64,000 nucleotides of DNA, taken from assembly GCA_035644495.1 (NCBI GenBank), contig DASQOM010000064.1:1-64000 (forward strand), read 5' to 3'. Origin of the DNA: JACQFK01 sp035644495. GTDB taxonomy: Bacteria > Planctomycetota > MHYJ01 > JACPRB01. Shown here piece by piece: positions 16,168 through 23,984 of this stretch; position 1 is the first letter of the stretch, and every line of letters starts with the position of its first letter. The notes beneath the pieces were generated by a model, which did no database searches, was not told the origin of the DNA, and was given only the letters and a program-made list of their open reading frames with translations. A program made the translations under genes and the position numbers.

Positions 16168-17850
16168 TCAATGAAGCGAGATCGGGACGTCGAAGGCGAG
16201 ATCGGGCAGGCCCCGCAGCACGCCGCCCTGGGGCTTGACGCGGACGCTGACCGCGGGGCGGCCGTCGGAGACCGGGGCGGCGGACGCCGTATAGACGGAT
16301 CCGGACTCGGTCATGCCCATCAGCTGCAGCGCGGCCGCGATCGTGCGGGCGATGTCGCCGATGCCGTGGGTCATGTCGAGGTGGGCGAGCAGCGAATCCA
16401 TCGCGGCGGCGATGTGCGAGGCGAAGAACGCGTAGCGCAGCGTCGTCGTCGGCTCGTCCTTGGCCGCCCGGTAGACGGTCGCGGTGCCCGCGGCGAAGGG
16501 CCGGTCGTTCCCGCGGCGGCAGGCGATGGGCAGGAGGCCGGCCTCGCCCAGGGCATTCGCGGCGGCCTCGGTCAGATCGCTTTCGAGCGGGGTCGTCTCC
16601 CCATCCCCCGGGCGCAGCGGCAGCGCCTCCAGCGCGGCGGCCGCGTCGCGCCCCGCGAAGTCCGAGCCCCAGCCGGTCTTGGCGAAGCTCGACGCGACGA
16701 AGCCGCCGAGCAGCCAGCCGGCGCGCCCCCAGGGGAGCGGCGGCTCCGCGACGGCGAGCTCCTCGAAGGCGAGGTCCCGGGTGGACTCGCCCCCGGCGCC
16801 ATACGGATTCCGGTAGAGGAAACGGTTGGCCGCCAGCGAGAGCCAGCGCGATGCCGGCGCCGAGCGGAGTCGGAGCCATTCGCCCTGCGACGCGTCGCCC
16901 ATCCCGGCGGCGAGCTCGCGCAGCGCCACCTCCAGGCCGGCCGACCCGATCAGCGGGAGCGAGCGGGCGGCGGCGTCCTCGGCGAGCTTCAGCAGCTCCG
17001 CCTCGGAGCCGTCGAACGTGAAGTCGAGCAGCAGGCAGGACGTCTTGCCCTGGCTGCGGAGATCGTCGGCGAGCGGAAAGGCCGCGTCCCGGACCGCCTT
17101 GAGGAGGTTCTTGCGGGAGGCGGCGACGACGTGCAGGCGGCAGCCCGCGCGGAAGTCGACGGAGCGGACGAGGAGACGCAGCCCGCGCCAGGCGGACTCG
17201 AGCTCCTGGAATCGCGGATCATGCAGCACCGCGCGGAGCATCGGGGCGACCGCCGTCTCCGCCTGCGCGGCCACCGCTCTCAACGCCGCGGGGACGGGCT
17301 TCGCGGCCCCGCCGCCGCCGAGGACGGCGTCGATCAGCCTCGCCGTCGTCTTCTCCACCTGCTCGGGCGAGGGTTCGTCGGACGGCGCGCTCGCGTCCGC
17401 GTCCACGAGGTCGAAGATGCTGCCGGTCGGGACGGGGCCCGCGGGCTTCGGGGCCGTCGGCGTCGCGGTCGGAGCCTTGGCGGTTGTCGAGAGCGCGGTC
17501 TCCAGGGCCTTCGCCAGCTGGGGATAGGCGCCGAGCTTTCCGAGCGATTGTTTGACGGAGTCGAGCGATCCGCCGCCCGCGGCCAGGTCGAGGACCTGCT
17601 TCTTGAAGTCGATCAGGTTCGCGAGGGCGGGGACGCGAGTGGCGAGACGGTCGGGGCGGAAGTCCTTGAACTCCTGGAAGGTGAGGACGGCCCGGGCCCC
17701 GCCGACGGGGACGTCGATGGACGGGCCGAGGGACCGCAGCAGCTCGTCGAGCGAGTCCTTGTCGACGGCGCGAGGTCGCGGGGCTCCGTCGGACCCGGGG
17801 AGCAGGTCGGAGATCACGATCAGGTTGAAAGAGGGATCGTTCTGTTCCAT
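16168..17850 (-). CDS. TssB-TssC fusion, divergent T6SS sheath-like protein (accessory)
   Basis: 560 residues from ATG 17850, chosen because GGAGAG lies nine bases upstream; an ATG at 17859 abuts that motif. Residues 1 to about 120 resemble TssB (F-N-L-I-V-I-S-D-L, R-A-V-D-K-D-S-L-D-E-L-L, D-R-L-A-T-R-V-P). A low-complexity Ala/Pro linker then joins a TssC-like half with F-Q-E-L-E-S-A-W-R-G-L-R and a W-G-R-A-G-W segment. In ordinary T6SSs these are two proteins that intertwine into the contractile sheath. A separate canonical pair is present at 29955-31987, so this is a paralogue with a specialised role (inference). It is divergent from the kinase-like gene. Confidence 0.75.
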   Translation of the reverse strand: MEQNDPSFNLIVISDLLPGSDGAPRPRAVDKDSLDELLRSLGPSIDVPVGGARAVLTFQEFKDFRPDRLATRVPALANLIDFKKQVLDLAAGGGSLDSVKQSLGKLGAYPQLAKALETALSTTAKAPTATPTAPKPAGPVPTGSIFDLVDADASAPSDEPSPEQVEKTTARLIDAVLGGGGAAKPVPAALRAVAAQAETAVAPMLRAVLHDPRFQELESAWRGLRLLVRSVDFRAGCRLHVVAASRKNLLKAVRDAAFPLADDLRSQGKTSCLLLDFTFDGSEAELLKLAEDAAARSLPLIGSAGLEVALRELAAGMGDASQGEWLRLRSAPASRWLSLAANRFLYRNPYGAGGESTRDLAFEELAVAEPPLPWGRAGWLLGGFVASSFAKTGWGSDFAGRDAAAALEALPLRPGDGETTPLESDLTEAAANALGEAGLLPIACRRGNDRPFAAGTATVYRAAKDEPTTTLRYAFFASHIAAAMDSLLAHLDMTHGIGDIARTIAAALQLMGMTESGSVYTASAAPVSDGRPAVSVRVKPQGGVLRGLPDLAFDVPISLH

Positions 17851-17961
17851 AAGCGGCATCTCTCCGACGCGGGACGGACCCCACTCCACCCTCAGGAGGA
17901 GGCGAAGTCAAGCAAAACGAAGGCGGGGCGCTTCCAAACCGCTATCTCCGAGGAGGATCGA

Positions 17962-17991
17962 TTGACACCGGAAGGGCGGCAGAGGTAAGAT
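17962..17991 (+). promoter_or_regulatory. Sigma-70-type promoter for the T6SS run
   Basis: A perfect -35 (TTGACA, 17962-17967) and TAAGAT (17986-17991) are separated by 18 bp. The predicted start site near 17998 leaves only about ten bases before the ATG at 18008, with no Shine-Dalgarno, so the first gene of the run may be translated from an almost leaderless mRNA. Confidence 0.55.
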
Positions 17992-18007
17992 TGCTGCCCG
18001 GCCGAAC

Positions 18008-20161
18008 ATGAATCAGGGAAAACCCCCCGGAGATTCTATCGACATCCCCCTGCTGGGCTCCTCGGCGGGAGGAAATCTTCGATTTGAATTGGCTCTCGCG
18101 GCGAAGGACGATTCCCTCGAGAGCCGGGACGACCCATTTGTTCCGCTGAACGACTCCAACCGCTTCACCCGCGTGCTCCTGGGCCGCGTGGCCTCCGGGG
18201 ACGACCACACGCTGCATCCCGTCGCGGTGAAGATCCAGCGCAGCGTCTACCGCACCGCCGCCTCCGGCGCGGCGAAGGAGACGCTGAACAATCCGCTGGT
18301 CGAGGACATGTGGCGGCGGGAGCGGGAAAACCTGATCCACTGCGCGGGCAACGAGGTCGTGCCGCTGGTCGATCTGGGCGAGCAGCTGTTCCGGAACCCT
18401 CCGGTGACGTTCTGCAAGAAGATCCGCGCGTACTTCCATCCGCTCTGCCCCCGCTGCCGCGGGCCGCTGCGCGACTGCCGCGACGACGCGCTCCTGCTGG
18501 ACCTCAACCTGCCGGAGTATTCCCGCTCCCTGGTGCGGTACCTGTATTGCGCCGCCTGCGCGGCGAAGCCCGGCCGCAAGACGTTCTACACCACCGCGAG
18601 CCCCGCGGAGGACAAGCAGAAGGGGGACGTGGAGATCCGCCGCCGCGGCGAGCTCTACCGCGACTTCGGCGCGATCGTGAACGGGCTGTCCGCCGAAGAG
18701 CAGGCCCGGCTGTCCATCGCCTTCCCCTGCGCGGCGTGCCTGCACCGCGTGGAGTGCTATCCCGCGGAAGGCGCGAGCGGCAAGCCGATCCCCGCGGAGT
18801 CCCGGCTCGTGCCCGTGTCGTACTATGACTTCCATCTCCTTCCGCTGGAAGTGATGGAGCTCCATTATGACGAGATGAGCGACCTCCTCGGGGGCGCCTC
18901 CTGGCAGGTCCTGCGCGACCGGATCCGGAAGACGGCCGCCCCCGGCCGCGACCTCGTGCTGTCGGCGGTCGACGAGGTCTTCACCTCCCCGGTGCAGTGG
19001 ATCTATCGCGGCGACACGACGGGCCGCTTCGCGCTGGAGGTGCTCCACCTCAAGCTCAGCCTCTTCAGCCAGCTCAGCCGCGGCCTCCGCGCCTATCATG
19101 CGCGCTGCCGCGAGCCGCACCTCGACGTCAGCCCGAGCCAGGTGATGGTCGACATCGTCCCGGGCAGCACGAATCTTCCCGCCCGCTGGAATTTCCGCGT
19201 GCGGCTGATCGGCGTGGCGGGACCGCACCGCTTCGCGACCGAGGGAGCCCCCGAGGGGGCGCTGCCCCCGCTGCTCGTGCCGGCGCCCGACGCGGACAAG
19301 ATCTTCATCTCCCCCTTCATCCGGAAGGCCGAGTTCGGCCGGGAGGAGCAGCTCCGCGTCACGATCCGGTCGATCCGCTCCGAAGGCGGCCACCTCAGGC
19401 TCGAGGGCAGCGCGTCCTCGGAACGGTCGCGGCTGGAAAACGTCCAGCCCGGCGACGTGATCCGGATGGCCTCCGCCTCCGCGGGCGGCCCGCTGGAGGG
19501 GGTCACGATCTGGGGCACCATCGCGGGCCCGGAGGAGCGCGGCATCCGCTTCACCGCGACGCTGGACGCCGCTTCGGGGCTCGATCCGTCGAAGAAGCCC
19601 GGGGATTTCGACGCGGGCGTCGCCTTCTTCCCGAGGTTCCAGGTCCCCTGCGACCTGTTCGGGCTGGGGATGCTCTTCTTCCGGACGCTGGTGGTCAACG
19701 ACGGGACCGATCTGCTGGCGGTGGACGACGCCGTCCACCGCGTGCTCAAGAAGCTCACGCTCTGGCTCGAGGGGAAGAAGTCCCCCGCGGCCGCGCGCGT
19801 GGCCGGCGAGCTCATGCCGATCGTGGAACGCGAGAAAGAGGTGTTCGCCTCACCCTCGGTCCTGTACCTGCAGGAGGACCGGGAGGAGCGGGTGCGCGCG
19901 CTGCCGGCGAAGCTCTGGTCGGACATCCTCCTCTTCGGCTTCAAGCTCGTCACCTCGGTGCCGGGCTTCAGCTTCGCCACGGGCCATGCCGACTTCCGCG
20001 CCGAGAAGCCGGAGTCGCTCCTGGACCAGGTGATGACCGAGCTGGCGACGCTGGAGGACCGCGTCCGCATCGAGCTGTTCTCGAAAACCGAGCGGGACCG
20101 CGAGATCTTCGAGATCTGCAGCGAGCTTCTGGACCAGCTGCCGGGGCCGGGACGGGTCTGA
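18008..20161 (+). CDS. Kinase-fold protein with zinc-ribbon insert (PpkA-position T6SS regulator)
   Basis: 717 residues with recognisable protein-kinase landmarks: V-A-V-K75 (ATP lysine), an alpha-C glutamate near Glu105 in R-R-E-R-E-N followed by E-V-V-P-L-V-D-L-G-E, and a catalytic-loop-like H371-L-D373-V-S-P-S-Q378. The usual metal-binding Asn is Gln378 and no clear D-F-G is seen, so activity is uncertain. Cysteine pairs at 147/150, 181/184 and 241/244, with 157 and 250, indicate inserted zinc ribbons. The gene is first in the T6SS run, three bases ahead of the FHA gene, where PpkA-type kinases act on Fha in the threonine-phosphorylation pathway. The functional call is inference. Confidence 0.55.
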   Translation: MNQGKPPGDSIDIPLLGSSAGGNLRFELALAAKDDSLESRDDPFVPLNDSNRFTRVLLGRVASGDDHTLHPVAVKIQRSVYRTAASGAAKETLNNPLVEDMWRRERENLIHCAGNEVVPLVDLGEQLFRNPPVTFCKKIRAYFHPLCPRCRGPLRDCRDDALLLDLNLPEYSRSLVRYLYCAACAAKPGRKTFYTTASPAEDKQKGDVEIRRRGELYRDFGAIVNGLSAEEQARLSIAFPCAACLHRVECYPAEGASGKPIPAESRLVPVSYYDFHLLPLEVMELHYDEMSDLLGGASWQVLRDRIRKTAAPGRDLVLSAVDEVFTSPVQWIYRGDTTGRFALEVLHLKLSLFSQLSRGLRAYHARCREPHLDVSPSQVMVDIVPGSTNLPARWNFRVRLIGVAGPHRFATEGAPEGALPPLLVPAPDADKIFISPFIRKAEFGREEQLRVTIRSIRSEGGHLRLEGSASSERSRLENVQPGDVIRMASASAGGPLEGVTIWGTIAGPEERGIRFTATLDAASGLDPSKKPGDFDAGVAFFPRFQVPCDLFGLGMLFFRTLVVNDGTDLLAVDDAVHRVLKKLTLWLEGKKSPAAARVAGELMPIVEREKEVFASPSVLYLQEDREERVRALPAKLWSDILLFGFKLVTSVPGFSFATGHADFRAEKPESLLDQVMTELATLEDRVRIELFSKTERDREIFEICSELLDQLPGPGRV

Positions 20162-20164
20162 CGC

Positions 20165-21451
20165 ATGACCTCCTATAAATTCGTCGTGAGCCTGACGACC
20201 TCGAAGGAACTGGCGCCGTCGGAGCACGTCCTGAGCAAGGACAAGATCATGATCGGCCGCTCGGCCGAGAACGACATTCCCCTTCCCGACAACGAGAAGC
20301 GGGTTTCGAGCAAGCACGCCCGCGTGGAGCGCGAGGGGACGAGCCTCCAGATCACCGACCTGGGCAGCACCAACGGGACCTTTGTCAACGGCCGGAAGAT
20401 CGACGCCAATTCCGCGGTGGAGCTGAAGGACGGGGACAAGCTGTCGATCGGCCTGTACTCCCTCCTCGTGACGGCCGAGGAGGAGGATTCGGGCGACCGG
20501 ACGATGGTCCTGGTCGATCCGTCGCGCCAGCTCGCGCAGCTGGTGGACGAACTGCCGGTCATCTACGCCCGGCATTCGGCCGCCCCGGAGGAGCAGCGAC
20601 GCAGGATGCTCCGCGGGATGATCCAGTCGATGGTCAACTCCGTGGGTCCGGACAACGCCCGTTCCATCCTGATGCAGCTCCGCTCGCGGTTCCGTCCGGC
20701 GGACGGCGGCGTCGTGCCGGAGCGGACGACGGCGATCCGCCGCAAGGAGGCGGAGGTCAAGGCGCAGGAATCGTTCTCCTCGGCGGGGATGCGGGTGATG
20801 GGCGACCTCTCGGCGCAGTTCGTGGGCGAGGGGAAGCTCGAGACGACGGAACAGGCGGATCTCTTCGGGAAGCTGCTCGCCAACGTGCTGGAGCTCACGT
20901 TCGACTGGATCTCGAAGAGTCTGCGGGGCCGCAAGGAGTTCGAGGAGCAGTTCAGCGCGGACCTCTCGATGATCTTCTCGAAAGAAAAGAACCCGCTCAA
21001 GGGGGGCGGCGGCCCCGGGGACATGGGGCGGTATCTCCTGGACTGGCGGGTGGCCCGGGACCCGAAGGGCATCCGGGACGCGCTGGACAACGCGTTCAAG
21101 GACCTGACCATGCACCAGCTGGGGCTGCTGGCCGGCGTCCAGGAGTCCCTCTCGGCGGTGCTGAAGCGTCTGGACCCGAAGGTCGTCGAGCAGGAAGGCA
21201 AGGAGATGGGCAAGGGCGGCTTCCTGGCGAGCTCGGAGAAGAAGGCCTGGAAGCGCTACTCGGAGGTCTTCCACGAGATCTTCGCCGAGAACAGCAAGCT
21301 GTTCAACGAGCTGATCTATCCGAACGTCCGGAAGGGGTATCTCGCGCTGCACGACAACGACGCCAAGGCGGGCGCGGAGAAGAAGGGGGACTCGACGAAA
21401 AAGGGGCCTGCCGCCCCGCCGTCCATCACGCAGAGAAATCCGGCTCAATAA
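20165..21451 (+). CDS. tagH: T6SS-associated FHA-domain protein TagH/Fha
   Basis: 428 residues. The FHA domain (about residues 25-100) has its phosphothreonine-binding elements: I-G-R-S, S-S-K-H and L-G-S-T-N-G-T. A linker follows, then the helical C-terminal domain shared by T6SS Fha proteins, with L-T-M-H-Q-L-G-L-L-A-G-V-Q near residue 320 and a final W-K-R-Y-S-E-V-F segment. It should bind a phosphothreonine partner and promote T6SS assembly at the membrane complex. It follows the kinase-like gene by three bases and precedes tssJ by 14, supporting a kinase-Fha pathway. Confidence 0.88.
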   Translation: MTSYKFVVSLTTSKELAPSEHVLSKDKIMIGRSAENDIPLPDNEKRVSSKHARVEREGTSLQITDLGSTNGTFVNGRKIDANSAVELKDGDKLSIGLYSLLVTAEEEDSGDRTMVLVDPSRQLAQLVDELPVIYARHSAAPEEQRRRMLRGMIQSMVNSVGPDNARSILMQLRSRFRPADGGVVPERTTAIRRKEAEVKAQESFSSAGMRVMGDLSAQFVGEGKLETTEQADLFGKLLANVLELTFDWISKSLRGRKEFEEQFSADLSMIFSKEKNPLKGGGGPGDMGRYLLDWRVARDPKGIRDALDNAFKDLTMHQLGLLAGVQESLSAVLKRLDPKVVEQEGKEMGKGGFLASSEKKAWKRYSEVFHEIFAENSKLFNELIYPNVRKGYLALHDNDAKAGAEKKGDSTKKGPAAPPSITQRNPAQ

Positions 21452-21465
21452 AGGGAGGAAAAGAG

Positions 21466-21909
21466 ATGAGAAAGACCGCCATGCTGGGAGCGGCGCTGAC
21501 GTTGCTCAGCGCCTGCGGGGGAGGACCGACCTGGATGTACCTCCGCGGCGTCAAGCCCATGAACGAGAACGAGCGGAAGGAATCGAATGCCGTCGACGTC
21601 CGCATCTACCAGTTGAAGGACGACTCGCGCTTCAACCAGGCGACCGTCGACAAGCTGTGGACGGACGAGAAGGGCGCGCTGGCCGACGACCTGATCGCGA
21701 TGAAGACGATCACGATCCAGCCCGGCGTCGCCGACGACAAGGCGACCGAGATCAACCTGGGCGACCTGCCCGACAGCGTGCGCTTCATCGGCGTGCTCGG
21801 CCTCTTTCCGAAGGAGGACGACAAGGGGCCCCGGAAGCTGGCGATCGCGAAGGCGAATTCGGGCGGCATCCTCCGGCTGACGGGCTACCACATCCTGGCG
21901 GAAAAATAG
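21466..21909 (+). CDS. tssJ: T6SS outer-membrane lipoprotein TssJ
   Basis: 147 residues. A lipoprotein signal peptide ends in the lipobox L-L-S-A-C (Cys17). The mature part is a small beta-sandwich with the TssJ pattern (V-D-V-R-I-Y-Q-L near the start and a V-R-F-I-G-V-L-G-L-F strand later). TssJ anchors the TssL-TssM complex to the outer membrane, so a didermal cell envelope is implied. AAAGGGAGGAAAAG precedes the ATG, and the gene sits between tagH and tssK. Confidence 0.85.
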   Translation: MRKTAMLGAALTLLSACGGGPTWMYLRGVKPMNENERKESNAVDVRIYQLKDDSRFNQATVDKLWTDEKGALADDLIAMKTITIQPGVADDKATEINLGDLPDSVRFIGVLGLFPKEDDKGPRKLAIAKANSGGILRLTGYHILAEK

Positions 21910-21934
21910 TCCCGGACTCTATCAGGAGCCTTCC

Positions 21935-23284
21935 GTGGAATACGCGCAGAAAGTCCTGTGGAGCGAGGGGATGTTCCTCACCCCGCACCACTTCCAGCAG
22001 GCCGACCGATACATGGAGAGTCTGATCTCCCGGCGGCTCTCGGCGCTCCGGCCCCTCGGGTGGGGGGTCTGCCGGATCCAGATCAACACCGACGCGCTGG
22101 CCAACGGCGAGATGGTGCTGTCGAAATGCTCGGCGATCCTGCCCGACGGGATGGCGGTGGACACGCCGGATCTGGACCCGCTTCCGCCGGCGCGGCCCAT
22201 CGAGGCGGCGTTCGACGCGAAGCGCAATTCCCTCGGGGTCTACCTGGCCTCCCCCCTGGCCCGGGCCGGCGGGGTGGCGTTCAGCGCGGAGGGCGCGGCC
22301 GACGGCCGGCCCACGCGGTACCACCGGCGCTCGCTGACGGCGTCGGACGAGAACAGCGGCGGCAGCGAGCGGGAGATCATCCTCGCGTCGAAGACGCTGC
22401 GGATCCTGTTCGACGGCGAGCCGCCCGACGATTACGCCACCCTGAAGATTGCGGAGCTGTCGCGGAGCGCGTCCGGAAAGTTCGCGCTGAACGAGTCGTA
22501 CGTCCCGCCCTGCCTGCTGCTCTCCTCGTCGCCGCAGCTGGTGGCATACGTGCGGCGAATCCTCGAGATGATCTCGGCGAAGAGCAGCGATCTCTCGTCG
22601 ACGCGGCGCCAGCGCTCGGCGGGCCTGGTGGAGTTCACGATGTCGGAAGCCGCGAACTTCTGGTTCCTGCACACGGTCAACGCGACGATCCCGGTGCTGA
22701 TGCACCTGCACAACCAGGGGGACGTGCATCCGGAGGAGGTCTTCCTGGTCCTCGCCCGCCTCGCAGGCGAGCTGTTCACGTTCTCGGGCGAGGGGCATCC
22801 GAAGGACCTTCCCGCCTACAGTCACGACGCGGTCGGCGCGTCGTTCTCGGCGATGGAAAAGAAGATCTCCGACCTCATGGGGACGATCATCCCGACCAAG
22901 TGCGCGCCGATCCCGCTGGAGAAGCTGCGCGACTCGCTCTTCAAGGGCCAGCTGCGGGACGACCGTCTGCTCGACGGGCAGTTCTACCTGGCGGTGAGCG
23001 CCGAAGTGCCCGAGGAGAAGATCATCAAGGAAGTGCCGCTCAAGGCGAAGGTGAGCTCCAGCGACCGCGTGGACCAGCTGATCGCGGCCGCGCTCAAAGG
23101 GCTCCTCCTCCGCCATCTGCCGACGCCGCCGTCCGAGATTCCGGTCCAGCCCGGCCGGCAGTATTTCCAGGTGGACAAGTCCGGCGAGCACTGGGAGGCG
23201 GTGAAGAAGTCCCGCTCGATCTCGTTCTACATCCCGCCCGAGTTCAAGAACCTGAAACTCGAACTGATGGGAGTGAAGGAATAA
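21935..23284 (+). CDS. tssK: T6SS baseplate protein TssK
   Basis: 449 residues. The N-terminus V-L-W-S-E-G-M-F-L-T-P-H-H-F-Q-Q is the diagnostic TssK signature, and the receptor-binding-like C-terminal part has the family's usual length. TssK trimers connect the TssE-F-G wedge to the cytoplasmic domains of TssL and TssM. The gene lies between tssJ and tssL with a 3-bp gap to tssL, the order found in many T6SS loci. Confidence 0.95.
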   Translation: MEYAQKVLWSEGMFLTPHHFQQADRYMESLISRRLSALRPLGWGVCRIQINTDALANGEMVLSKCSAILPDGMAVDTPDLDPLPPARPIEAAFDAKRNSLGVYLASPLARAGGVAFSAEGAADGRPTRYHRRSLTASDENSGGSEREIILASKTLRILFDGEPPDDYATLKIAELSRSASGKFALNESYVPPCLLLSSSPQLVAYVRRILEMISAKSSDLSSTRRQRSAGLVEFTMSEAANFWFLHTVNATIPVLMHLHNQGDVHPEEVFLVLARLAGELFTFSGEGHPKDLPAYSHDAVGASFSAMEKKISDLMGTIIPTKCAPIPLEKLRDSLFKGQLRDDRLLDGQFYLAVSAEVPEEKIIKEVPLKAKVSSSDRVDQLIAAALKGLLLRHLPTPPSEIPVQPGRQYFQVDKSGEHWEAVKKSRSISFYIPPEFKNLKLELMGVKE

Positions 23285-23287
23285 CGC

Positions 23288-23968
23288 ATGGCTGAATCAA
23301 CGCCGACGGCCGCACCGCCGGCCCTGGCCGATCTCTGCGGCGACCTGCTGGCCTTCCAGCTCCAGCTGAAACGCTCGAGCGACCCGGGCGACGCCGAGGT
23401 CCTCCGCCAGAAGATCGACGAGCAGTTCCGCGCGCTGGAGACCAGGGCGCGGCAGGCCGACGTCCCGCAGGAGGACGTGCAGCAGGCCAAGTACGCGATC
23501 GCCGCATTCATCGACGAGATGATCCTGACGTCGTCGTGGGGGCTCAAGGATTCGTGGGCGGACAAGCCGCTCCAACTGGCCTACTTCAACGACTTCGCCG
23601 CGGGCGAGGAGTTCTACAACAAGATCGACGCCCTCCGGGGCGCCAAGCGCAACAACGTGCTCGAGGTGTACTACCTCTGCCTGGCCCTGGGATTCCGGGG
23701 GAAATACGTGGACCTTCAGGGGATGGAGAAGAAGAAGGTCCTCATGGACACCATGCTGCGCGAGATCCGGGGGGCGGTGCCGGCCGTGCCGGCGGCCACG
23801 GGATTGTCGTCGTCCTGGCAGCCGCCGGACGCCCTGCCCGGCATCGTGAAGAATTTCCCGGCCTGGTTCGTGGCGGCGGCCTGCGGCCTGTTCATCATCC
23901 TGTTGTTCATCCTGCTGTCCACGCTGCTCGGGTCGTCGGCGGAAAACCTGGTCAAGTCCCTGAACTGA
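23288..23968 (+). CDS. tssL: T6SS inner-membrane protein TssL (DotU-like)
   Basis: 226 residues. The cytoplasmic helical-bundle domain has the DotU pattern (Y-A-I-A-A-F-I-D-E-M-I-L, Y-L-C-L-A-L-G-F-R-G-K-Y). One C-terminal membrane segment lies at about residues 197-217. No peptidoglycan-binding OmpA-like tail is fused, so the secretion channel must be anchored by another protein or through TssM-TssJ. Directly followed by tssM. Confidence 0.92.
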   Translation: MAESTPTAAPPALADLCGDLLAFQLQLKRSSDPGDAEVLRQKIDEQFRALETRARQADVPQEDVQQAKYAIAAFIDEMILTSSWGLKDSWADKPLQLAYFNDFAAGEEFYNKIDALRGAKRNNVLEVYYLCLALGFRGKYVDLQGMEKKKVLMDTMLREIRGAVPAVPAATGLSSSWQPPDALPGIVKNFPAWFVAAACGLFIILLFILLSTLLGSSAENLVKSLN

Positions 23969-23984
23969 GGAAAAGGCGGAGAGC

